The notes under the pieces: generated by a model
Told to the model about the DNA's origin: nothing
The model's input: the letters and a program-made list of their open reading frames with translations, nothing else
Database searches by the model: none
Program-made: the position numbers and the translations under genes
Assembly (NCBI GenBank): GCA_025965735.1
Contig: JAOPWK010000060.1
Coordinates: 1 to 13,606 of the forward strand
Direction: 5' to 3'
Origin: Frankiales bacterium
GTDB lineage: Bacteria > Actinomycetota > Actinomycetes > Mycobacteriales > SCTD01
DNA length: 13,606 nt
Shown: positions 6,069 through 13,606 of the stretch, in pieces
How the letters are laid out: each line of letters starts with the position of its first letter
Position numbering within the stretch: position 1 is the stretch's first letter

Positions 6069-6985
6069 GCCACGTCGGCGAGCGCTGCCCGCTTCCGCCG
6101 CCCCTCCTCCGACACCACGATCGCGACGGCCAGGACGGTCACCGCACCGCCGAGCAGCGTGGCCGGCCCGACCTCCTCGCTCGCGATGAGCGCGCCGAGC
6201 AGCACCGCCACGACCGGGTTGACGTACGCGTAGGTCGACACCTGGCTGACCGGCGCCACGCCGAGCAGCCAGCTGTAGGCGGTGAAGGCGACGATCGAGC
6301 CGAACACCACCAGGTAGCCCCAGGCCAGCCACGAGACCCGGCTGACCTCCCCGAGGTGCAGCTCCTCACCGGTCATCAGGCCGACGAGCACCAGCCCGAC
6401 GCAGCCGGCGAGCATCTGGGCGATCGTGGTCATCAGCGGGTCGGGCGGCAGCGGGACGCGGGTCGCGCCGAAGGAGCCGAGCGACCACAGGAAGCTGCCG
6501 AGCACCACCATCGCCGCGGGCAGCAGCGCGACCCCGTCGGGCCGTGCTCCCGGGAGCAGGAGGACCGCGACGCCGACGAAGCCGATGGCGACGCCGAGCA
6601 CCGTGCGGGAGGCGGGTCTGTCGCCGGTCGCGGCGCGCAGCACGACGACCCACAGCGGGATGACCGCCACCAGCAGCGCCGCCAGGCCGGAGGGCAGCCC
6701 CCGCTCCTCGGCGATGGTGACGAGTCCGTTGCCGCCGCCGAGCAGCAGCAGCCCCACCACGCCGGCGTTGAGCAGCTGCCGGCCCGTCGCCCGGAAGCCG
6801 CCGCGGCCGCGGCGGAACGCGAGCCAGCCGGCGAGCAGCAGGCCGGCCGTGCCGAAGCGTCCGCCGGCGGACAGCATCGGCGGGAGCGTCTCGACGGCGT
6901 AGCGGATGCCGAGGTAGGTCGAGCCCCAGAACACGTAGACCAGGCCGAGCGCGGTCCAGATCTTCCAGGGTGCGGCGGCGCTCAC
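6065..6985 (-). CDS. EamA/DMT-family transporter
   Basis: A 306-residue inner-membrane protein with the ten hydrophobic segments expected of two EamA repeats, roughly 8-140 and 153-292. Recognition points are VFWGSTYLGIRYAVE (18-32), the family N-terminal signature, and TYAYVNPVVAVLLGALI (251-267) near the start of the last helix pair. EamA proteins often export amino acids or other small metabolites; nothing in the sequence identifies this cargo. The C-terminus is basic and cytoplasmic (EEGRRKRA). The GTG start at 6985 overlaps the stop of the M20 hydrolase gene as GTGA, so it is the last gene of a translationally coupled GCS2-M20-EamA operon. A product made or trimmed by the two enzymes is a plausible cargo (inference). 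Confidence 0.92.
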   Translation of the reverse strand: MSAAAPWKIWTALGLVYVFWGSTYLGIRYAVETLPPMLSAGGRFGTAGLLLAGWLAFRRGRGGFRATGRQLLNAGVVGLLLLGGGNGLVTIAEERGLPSGLAALLVAVIPLWVVVLRAATGDRPASRTVLGVAIGFVGVAVLLLPGARPDGVALLPAAMVVLGSFLWSLGSFGATRVPLPPDPLMTTIAQMLAGCVGLVLVGLMTGEELHLGEVSRVSWLAWGYLVVFGSIVAFTAYSWLLGVAPVSQVSTYAYVNPVVAVLLGALIASEEVGPATLLGGAVTVLAVAIVVSEEGRRKRAALADVA

Positions 6986-8163
6986 CCCGCGGCGAGGGCG
7001 GCGAGCGCGACGGCGACGAGCACCCGGACCGCGATCGGCAGGGCGGTCTCGTCTACGTCGAACGTCCCCTGGTGCAGGTCGTGCGGCCGCTCCTGGCCCG
7101 GCGGCTTCACGCCGAGCCGCGCCATCGAGCCGGGCACGTGGTCGAGGTACCAGGCGAAGTCCTCGCCGCCGAGCGACTGCAGCGTGGGCACCGCCGCGGT
7201 GGCGCCGAGCTCGCCGCGCACGGCCGCCGCGAACAGCGTCGTCGCGGACTGGTCGTTCACGACCGGCGGGACGCCGCGCTGGTAGTCCAACGTCGCGTGC
7301 GCGCCGTACGGCGCGACCAGGCCGTCGACGAGCCGCTGCACCATCTGCGGCGCGTCGTGCCAGGCGCCCTTGTCCAGCACGCGCAGCGTCCCCTTGAGCA
7401 CGCCGCTGCGCGGGATGGCGTTGGAGGCGACGCCGGCCGAGATGTGCCCCCACACCAGGCACAGCCCTGCGCGCGGGTCGACGAGGCGGGACAGCGCGTC
7501 CGGCAGGCCGGTCGCGACGGTGGCCAGCACGTGCACCAGGTCCACGGTGTTGTGCGGCCGGGAGGTGTGCCCGCCGGGGCCGGTGAGCGTGACGGTCAGC
7601 GCATCGGCGGCAGCGGTGATCGCGCCGGACTTGAGGCCGACGCGGCCGACCTCCAGCGCCGGGTCGCAGTGCAGGCCGAACGCCGAGGCGACGCCGTCCA
7701 TCCAGCCGTCGCCGATGACGTCGAGCGCCCCGCCGGGCATCTGCTCCTCGGCCGGCTGGAAGACCAGCCGCACCGTGCCGCCCAGCTGGTCGGCGACGCG
7801 GGCCAGCGCGAGACCGGCACCCAGGACGGCCGTCGTGTGGACGTCGTGCCCGCAGGCGTGGCACAGCCCGGGCACCGTCGACCGGTACGGCACGAGCTTC
7901 TCGTCCTGCAGCGGCAGGGCGTCGATGTCGGCGCGCAGCACCACGACCGGGCCCTGTCCGGTGCCGACGTCGCAGACCAGGCCGGTGCCCCTGGACAGCA
8001 CCTTCGGCGCGAGGCCGGCGGCGCTGAGCCGCTCCACGAGGACAGCCGTCGTGCGGTGCTCCTGGTTGCCGAGCTCGGGGTGCATGTGCAGGTCGCGCCG
8101 GATGCGGACCAGCTCGTCCTCGTGCTCGCCCAGCCAGGGGTCGCTGACGGTGGCGGGCTTCAC
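6982..8163 (-). CDS. M20 family metallo-amidohydrolase
   Basis: A 393-residue zinc/manganese amidohydrolase of the M20D group (hippurate hydrolase, N-acyl-amino-acid and IAA-amino-acid hydrolase relatives). These cleave an acyl or peptide amide from an amino acid. Visible family motifs are RRDLHMHPELGNQE (22-35), LRADIDALP (76-84), and CHACGHDVHT (101-110) with metal ligands C104 and H106. They continue with PAEE (E139-E140), GLHCDP with H165, the dimerisation-domain GPGGHTSRPH (195-204), and HDLHQGTFDVDE with H364. The length is normal and no signal peptide is seen, so it should be cytosolic. The last residues are Ala/Val-rich. The GTG start at 8163 overlaps the ligase stop (GTGA). Mycobacterial AmiA1/AmiB1 enzymes of this family also lie near lpdA, so part of this context may be conserved; the substrate is unknown. 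Confidence 0.92.
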   Translation of the reverse strand: MKPATVSDPWLGEHEDELVRIRRDLHMHPELGNQEHRTTAVLVERLSAAGLAPKVLSRGTGLVCDVGTGQGPVVVLRADIDALPLQDEKLVPYRSTVPGLCHACGHDVHTTAVLGAGLALARVADQLGGTVRLVFQPAEEQMPGGALDVIGDGWMDGVASAFGLHCDPALEVGRVGLKSGAITAAADALTVTLTGPGGHTSRPHNTVDLVHVLATVATGLPDALSRLVDPRAGLCLVWGHISAGVASNAIPRSGVLKGTLRVLDKGAWHDAPQMVQRLVDGLVAPYGAHATLDYQRGVPPVVNDQSATTLFAAAVRGELGATAAVPTLQSLGGEDFAWYLDHVPGSMARLGVKPPGQERPHDLHQGTFDVDETALPIAVRVLVAVALAALAAG

Positions 8164-9350
8164 GAGGCCGCCCCGGCCGCCCCCGGCTCGCCGCGCACCT
8201 CGGTGGTGGGGCGGGCAGGCAGCACGACCGGGCTGCCGACCGTGAACTCCTCCAACAGGCTGTCGACCACCGCAGTCAGGTCGCCGCCGCTGGCCGCGGC
8301 CACGGCGCGCTGGCGCTGGTAGGACGCGCCGCCGTCGAGGACCTGCTGCACCATCTCCAGCTCCTGCGCGCAGCCGAGCCGCTCAGCGGTCGCACGCAGG
8401 TCCTGCACCAGCTCGCGCAGCGCCGCATCGATCGGCTGCACGCTGTCCTCGCTGACGATGATCTGTGCGTCGAGCCCGTAGCGGGCCGCGCGCCACTTGT
8501 TCTCCTGCACGACCCAGCGCTTGGGGGTCGGCAGCGTGTAGCCCTTGTCGATCTCGCGGTCCATCATCTCGACCAGGCACTGCGTAAGGGCCGCGACCAT
8601 CCCGACCTCGGCCAGCGTCGGCAGGCCGTCGCAGATGCGCATCTCGACGGTGCCGTACGTCGGGTGCGGGCGGATGTCCCACCACACCTCCTTGATGGAG
8701 GCGATGGTCTGGGTCTTGATCAGCGTCTCCATGTACCGCTCGAAGCCGACCCAGCCCTCGACCTGCTGCGGCAGCCCGGCGGTCGGCAGGCCCTCGAACA
8801 CCTTCGAGCGGGCGGAGGCCAGGCCGGTGTCACCGCCGACCCAGTACGGCGAGGAGGCCGACAGGGCCAGGAAGTGCGGGATGTAGGCCGACAGCGCGTT
8901 CACCATCGCTATGGCCTTGTCCGGAGAGCGCACGCCGACGTGGACGTGCACGCCGAAGATCTGCATGCGGCGGGCCAGCCACTGCATGTCCTCGATGAGC
9001 TTGGCGTAGCGCGGGTTCTCGGTGATCTGCTGCGTACGCCAGTTGGTGATCGGGTGAGTGCCGGCGCACATCAGGCCGAGGCCGCGCGCCTCGGCCAAGG
9101 GCACGATCTTCTCCAGCGTGCCGGCGAGGTCGGCGGTCGCCTCGCCGACCTTCTGGCAGACGCCGGTGATCACCTCGATGGTGGACTGGAGCAGCTCCTT
9201 CTTGGCCGTCGGGTGCTCGCCGCCCGGGTGCAGCTCCTCGAGGATCTCGGTGGCCCCGCTGGTCAGCGCCCGCGTCTCGCGGTCGACCAGCATCAGCTCC
9301 CACTCGACGCCCAGGCTGGAGCGCGGAGAGGAGTTGAAGTCGATCTGCAC
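8160..9350 (-). CDS. GCS2-type carboxylate-amine ligase (glutamate-cysteine ligase-like, YbdK family)
   Basis: A 396-residue cytosolic ATP-dependent ligase expected to join the gamma-carboxyl of glutamate, or a similar acid, to an amine. Family features in order: SLGVEWELMLVD (12-23) with the metal-binding acids E16 and E18; CAGTHPITNW (95-104); FGVHVHVGVRSPD (132-144); WWDIRPHPTYGTVEMRICD (223-241); NKWRAARYGLDA (284-295). The length fits the YbdK group (about 370-400). E. coli YbdK has only weak gamma-glutamylcysteine synthetase activity, so the real substrate may not be cysteine. The start is GTG at 9350 with a strong GGAGG site 7 nt upstream. It heads an operon with the M20 hydrolase and the EamA transporter, and is divergent from the exported amidase across 72 bp. 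Confidence 0.93.
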   Translation of the reverse strand: MQIDFNSSPRSSLGVEWELMLVDRETRALTSGATEILEELHPGGEHPTAKKELLQSTIEVITGVCQKVGEATADLAGTLEKIVPLAEARGLGLMCAGTHPITNWRTQQITENPRYAKLIEDMQWLARRMQIFGVHVHVGVRSPDKAIAMVNALSAYIPHFLALSASSPYWVGGDTGLASARSKVFEGLPTAGLPQQVEGWVGFERYMETLIKTQTIASIKEVWWDIRPHPTYGTVEMRICDGLPTLAEVGMVAALTQCLVEMMDREIDKGYTLPTPKRWVVQENKWRAARYGLDAQIIVSEDSVQPIDAALRELVQDLRATAERLGCAQELEMVQQVLDGGASYQRQRAVAAASGGDLTAVVDSLLEEFTVGSPVVLPARPTTEVRGEPGAAGAAS

Positions 9351-9355
9351 GAGCG

Positions 9356-9362
9356 CTCCTCC
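9356..9362 (-). promoter_or_regulatory. Strong Shine-Dalgarno GGAGGAG for the GCS2 ligase
   Basis: On the minus strand GGAGG is followed by 7 nt and then GTG at 9350, an optimal ribosome site that fixes the GTG start. It is half of a perfect 10-bp palindrome CCTCCGGAGG (9358-9367). Confidence 0.8.
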
Positions 9363-9377
9363 GGAGGTGGTTCCGCG

Positions 9378-9383
9378 ACCCTA
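9378..9383 (-). promoter_or_regulatory. Candidate -10 box TAGGGT for the GCS2-M20-EamA operon
   Basis: TAGGGT on the minus strand fits TANNNT and lies about 16 nt upstream of the Shine-Dalgarno, predicting a short 5' leader of about 20 nt. No recognisable -35 was found. It sits in the 72-bp gap (9351-9422) shared with the divergent amidase. On the plus strand I see no good -10 box in that gap. Confidence 0.45.
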
Positions 9384-9422
9384 CCCAGCAGGAGCCTCGC
9401 CCTCGGTGGCGAAGTCGAGCCC

Positions 9423-10981
9423 ATGCGTCCCCTCCGCATGGCCGCCGCCGGTGCTGTCGTCGCCCTCGGCGTCACCGTCGCCCCGTCCGCCGCCGCCCCC
9501 GCCGTCGCCCCGAGGCCGGTGGGCTCCCCCGCGGCCGACTGCCGCGCCCGCGTCGCCGGGCTCGACCTGCAGACCGCGACCGTCCCGCAGCTGCAGGCCT
9601 CGATGAGGGCAGGCCGCCTGAGCAGCCGCGGCCTGACCCAGGCCTACCTCAGCCGCATCAAGGCGTACGACGGGCCGACGAACAGCATCCGCGTCGTCTC
9701 GCCGACGGCGCTGGCCGAGGCGGACCGGCTCGACCGGGAGCGCAAGGCGGGCAAGGTGCGGGGTCCGCTGCACGGGATACCGGTGCTGCTCAAGGACAAC
9801 ATCGGCACCCGGACAGTCCCGACCACGGCCGGCTCGATCGCGCTCGAGGGCAACATCCCCAAGCAGGAGGCGTTCGTGACGCAGCGCCTGCGCGCGGCCG
9901 GCGCGGTCGTCCTCGGCAAGACGAACCTGTCGGAGTTCGCCAACTGGATGTCCATCGGCATGCCCAACGGCTACTCCAGCCTCGGCGGCCAGGTGTCCAA
10001 CGCCTACGACGGCGGCGACCCGCTGGGCTCGTCCTCGGGCTCGGGCGTCGCCGGCTCGATGGCCTTCGCGACGGCGACCCTCGGCAGCGAGACCTCCGGG
10101 TCGATCCTGTCGCCGAGCGAGGTCAACGGCCTGGTGGGCGTCAAGCCGACGCACGGGCTCGTCAGCGGCGCCGGCGTCATCCCGCTCGCGCACAGCTTCG
10201 ACGTCGTCGGCCCGATGACCCGCAACGTCACCGACGCCGCCGCGGTGCTGACCGCCATCGCCGGCCCCGACCCGCGCGACCCGGCCACCGCCGCCAGCAG
10301 GCGCGTGGACTACCTCAAGAGCCTGTCCGGCGCGTCGTTGAAGGGCGTCCGGCTCGGCTACGCGGAGGGCTTCGCGAGCGACCCGCTGTTCGCCGAGGCG
10401 CTGACCGCGCTGGAGGCGATGGGCGCTGAGCTGGTGCCGGGTGGTGACGAGCACTCGGTGCTGCAGCTGGCCGGGCTGCCGGAGATCGCCGAGATCCCGA
10501 ACGAGTTCAAGACCGGCCTGAACGCCTACCTGGCGCAGGAGGCCGGTCCGCTGAAGAGCGGCGTCAAGACCATGAGCGACATCCGCGCGTTCAACTCCCA
10601 GCACCCGGACCGGGTGAAGTACGGCCAGAGCTGGCTCGACATCTCCGACACCCAGCCCGGCGTCTACGCCGTCACCGACGGCCCGGTCCTGGCGACCCGC
10701 GCCGCCACCCGCGCGGCGATCGAGGGCGTGCTCGCGAAGGACGGCCTGGACGCGATCATCGCGCCCGGGCCGGCGTACGCGAACGTCGGCGCGGCCGCGG
10801 GGTACCCGACCGTCATCGTCCCGAACGGCACGACCGACGAGGGCACCGTCGCCGAGGGGCTGTCGTTCACGGGGACGGCCTTCGACGAGGCCGACCTGCT
10901 CCGCTACGCGGCGGCGTACGAGACGGCGACGCAGCGCCGCGTGCCGCCGACCGTCGGCAACCAGGCGCTGCTCAGGGGCTG

Positions 10982-10985
<4 letters not shown>
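9423..10985 (+). CDS. Exported amidase (amidase-signature family)
   Basis: A 520-residue secreted or cell-surface hydrolase of linear amides. Residues 1-29 form a signal peptide: basic MRPLR, a hydrophobic Ala/Val core, then PSAAAPAVA with likely cleavage after A25 or A29. The amidase-signature triad can be placed. K124 is in GIPVLLKDNIGT, the cis-Ser is S203 in LGSSSGSG, and the nucleophile is S227 in GSETSGSILSPS. NGLVGVKPTHGLVS (235-248) follows as usual. The glycine-rich block is GSSSGSG rather than GGSSGGS, and the usual Arg after GSI is Leu, as in a divergent branch of exported amidases. The substrate is unknown. ATG 9423 gives the complete signal peptide; ATG 9438 is a poorer alternative. 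The Shine-Dalgarno is weak. The stop is shared with the convergent mutase gene. Confidence 0.9.
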
Positions 10986-12559
<1,574 letters not shown>

Positions 12560-12566
12560 GAGGAGG

Positions 12567-12573
12567 CCTTCCT
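12567..12573 (-). promoter_or_regulatory. Shine-Dalgarno AGGAAGG of the mutase gene
   Basis: On the minus strand AGGAAGG is 7 nt before ATG 12559. This fixes the start at MTRASESG and rules out a longer open frame reaching 12664 that would overlap the kinase start. Confidence 0.65.
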
Positions 12574-12598
12574 GGCTGGAGCGGATCTCGCGAGGTCG

Positions 12599-12604
12599 AG
12601 CGTA
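12599..12604 (-). promoter_or_regulatory. Possible -10 box TACGCT for the mutase gene
   Basis: TACGCT is the only TANNNT match I see on the minus strand of the 97-bp divergent gap (12560-12656). It lies about 39 nt before the mutase ATG. No -35 is recognisable, so the call is weak. On the plus strand the gap has several TA-containing G-rich words but none fits TANNNT cleanly. Confidence 0.3.
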
Positions 12605-12645
12605 GGCGTGGGGCTGCGGGGAGTAGCGGGGGCCTGTACGGGGGT

Positions 12646-12653
12646 AGGTGATC
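12646..12653 (+). promoter_or_regulatory. Shine-Dalgarno AGGTGATC for the kinase gene
   Basis: AGGTGATC is an 8-base match to the 3' part of the ideal anti-SD complement (AGGAGGTGATC), with its AGG core 8 nt before GTG 12657. It favours 12657 over the in-frame GTG at 12648, which lies inside the site. Confidence 0.6.
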
Positions 12654-12656
12654 GTC

Positions 12657-13606
12657 GTGAGCACCGGGGAACGGGTCGTCGCCGGGCGCTACCGCCTGGT
12701 CGCGCCCCTCGGCTCCGGCGGCATGGGCACCGTCTGGCGGGCCGAGGACCTGGTGCTCGGCCGCGAGGTCGCGGTCAAGGAGGTCACCTTCCCGCCCGGG
12801 CTCTCGGACGGCGACCGGCAGGTGCTGCGCGAGCGCACCCGCCGCGAGGCCCGCGCCGCCGCCCGGCTCGACCACCCGAGCGCCGTCACGGTCTACGACG
12901 TCGTGGAGGAGGCGGACAAGCCCTACCTCGTCCTGGAGTACGTCGAGGCGCGCACCCTCGCCGAGGTCGTGCGCACGGACGGCCCGCTGTCGCCGCAGCG
13001 CACCGCTGAAGTCGGCCTCGCGCTGCTGGGCGCGCTGGAGGCGGCGCACAAGCAGGGCATCGTGCACCGCGACGTGAAGCCGTCGAACGTCCTCGTGCGC
13101 GACGACGGCCGCGTGGTGCTCACCGACTTCGGCATCGCCACGGCGACCGGCGACTCCACCATCACGCACACCGGCCTGCTGCTCGGCTCCCCCGCCTACA
13201 TCGCCCCCGAGCGGGCCCGCGGCCAGACGCCGGGCCCGCCCTCGGACCTCTGGTCGCTCGGCGCCACGCTGTTCACGTCCGTGGAGGGCAAGCCGCCGTA
13301 CGACGGGGGCGAGCCGCTGCTGACCGTCACCGCGGTGGTGACCGGTGACCACGCGCCGTACCTCGCGGCCGGTGCGCTGGAGCCGCTGATCGAGGGGCTG
13401 CTGGAGAAGGACCCGACGAAGCGGCTGGCCGCCCCCGCGGCGCGCCGGCTGCTCAAGCAGGTCGCGGCGTCCCGCCCCACCACGCCACCCACGCAGGTGC
13501 TGACCTCCGCCGTGCCCACCCCGTCCGCCCGCACGACCGCGATCCCGCTGGCCGACGTGCGCCAGGACGTCGCGGCGGCCGAGCACCCGGTCCAGCGCGT
13601 GCAGCC
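12657..13606 (+). CDS. PknB-like Ser/Thr protein kinase, 3' truncated by window
   Basis: The first 316 codons of a Hanks-type kinase are present; the reading frame is still open at the window end. Catalytic elements are all intact. The glycine loop LGSGGMGTVW is at 18-27 and the ATP lysine is K41 in VAVKEV. The helix-C Glu is probably E64. HRDVKPSN has catalytic D139, and DFGIA has D157. An activation loop with T168, T170 and T172 is followed by GSPAYIAPE (177-185) and SDLWSLG (196-202). The kinase lobe ends near residue 267. A Thr/Pro-rich juxta-domain linker follows (TTPPTQVLTSAVPTPS). A transmembrane helix and sensor domain may lie beyond the edge. GTG 12657 is supported by an anti-SD-like site. 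It is divergent from the mutase gene; any regulatory link is conjecture. Confidence 0.93.
   Translation, partial: MSTGERVVAGRYRLVAPLGSGGMGTVWRAEDLVLGREVAVKEVTFPPGLSDGDRQVLRERTRREARAAARLDHPSAVTVYDVVEEADKPYLVLEYVEARTLAEVVRTDGPLSPQRTAEVGLALLGALEAAHKQGIVHRDVKPSNVLVRDDGRVVLTDFGIATATGDSTITHTGLLLGSPAYIAPERARGQTPGPPSDLWSLGATLFTSVEGKPPYDGGEPLLTVTAVVTGDHAPYLAAGALEPLIEGLLEKDPTKRLAAPAARRLLKQVAASRPTTPPTQVLTSAVPTPSARTTAIPLADVRQDVAAAEHPVQRVQ

Noticed and set aside
9358..9367. Perfect 10-bp palindrome CCTCCGGAGG in the ligase-amidase gap, considered as an operator.
   Set aside because: It consists of the ligase Shine-Dalgarno plus its complement and has no flanking symmetry, so it is more simply explained as a ribosome site.
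12587..12594. 8-bp palindrome CTCGCGAG between the mutase and kinase genes, considered as a regulator site.
   Set aside because: It is too short and has no extended symmetry or repeat. Such words are expected by chance in DNA of this composition.
12560..12664. An N-terminal extension of the mutase to an upstream ATG at 12664.
   Set aside because: It would cross the divergent promoter region and overlap the kinase start. The extra residues match nothing, and AGGAAGG supports ATG 12559.

Overview
This is a gene-dense, high-G+C stretch that looks like the chromosome of an actinomycete (Actinomycetota). The evidence is strong G/C bias at third codon positions, frequent GTG starts, TANNNT-type promoter boxes, a separate acyl-CoA carboxylase epsilon subunit, an LpdA-type flavoprotein and a PknB-like Ser/Thr kinase. 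The genus cannot be fixed from the sequence. I see no rRNA, tRNA, CRISPR array, insertion sequence, prophage or other mobile element. The window reads as stable core metabolism rather than an island.

Layout: (1) 1-2843, plus strand: the 3' end of an acyl-CoA carboxylase beta subunit, the epsilon subunit, the biotin carboxylase/BCCP alpha subunit, and an alpha/beta hydrolase coupled to it that seems to start on CTG. (2) 2840-5573, minus strand: a disulfide-reductase-family flavoprotein (lpdA-like) runs into a zinc alcohol dehydrogenase through a TAGTG junction. A small one-helix SHOCT protein follows and may have its own leaderless promoter. (3) 5616-6068, plus: a gamma-glutamylcyclotransferase-like protein, probably leaderless. 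(4) 6065-9350, minus: a tight three-gene operon of GCS2-type carboxylate-amine ligase, M20 amidohydrolase and EamA transporter, joined by two 4-bp GTGA overlaps. (5) 9423-10985, plus: an exported amidase-signature enzyme. (6) 10982-12559, minus: a stand-alone methylmalonyl-CoA mutase catalytic subunit without a cobalamin domain. (7) 12657 to the end, plus: a Ser/Thr protein kinase cut off by the window edge.

Two functional themes appear. The carboxylase (propionyl-CoA to methylmalonyl-CoA) and the mutase (methylmalonyl-CoA to succinyl-CoA) could form the two ends of a propionyl-CoA assimilation route. The epimerase and the cobalamin-binding mutase subunit are not in the window. The GCS2 ligase, M20 hydrolase, EamA transporter and the convergent cyclotransferase together suggest a small gamma-glutamyl/amide metabolite module of unknown substrate; this is inference.

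The most unusual direct observation is architectural. All three convergent gene pairs end on the same shared tetranucleotide, CTAG, so each gene's TAG stop lies inside the other's. By my reading CTAG occurs only seven times in the window, always at a gene boundary and never inside a gene. No wholly novel defence or mobile system is evident.
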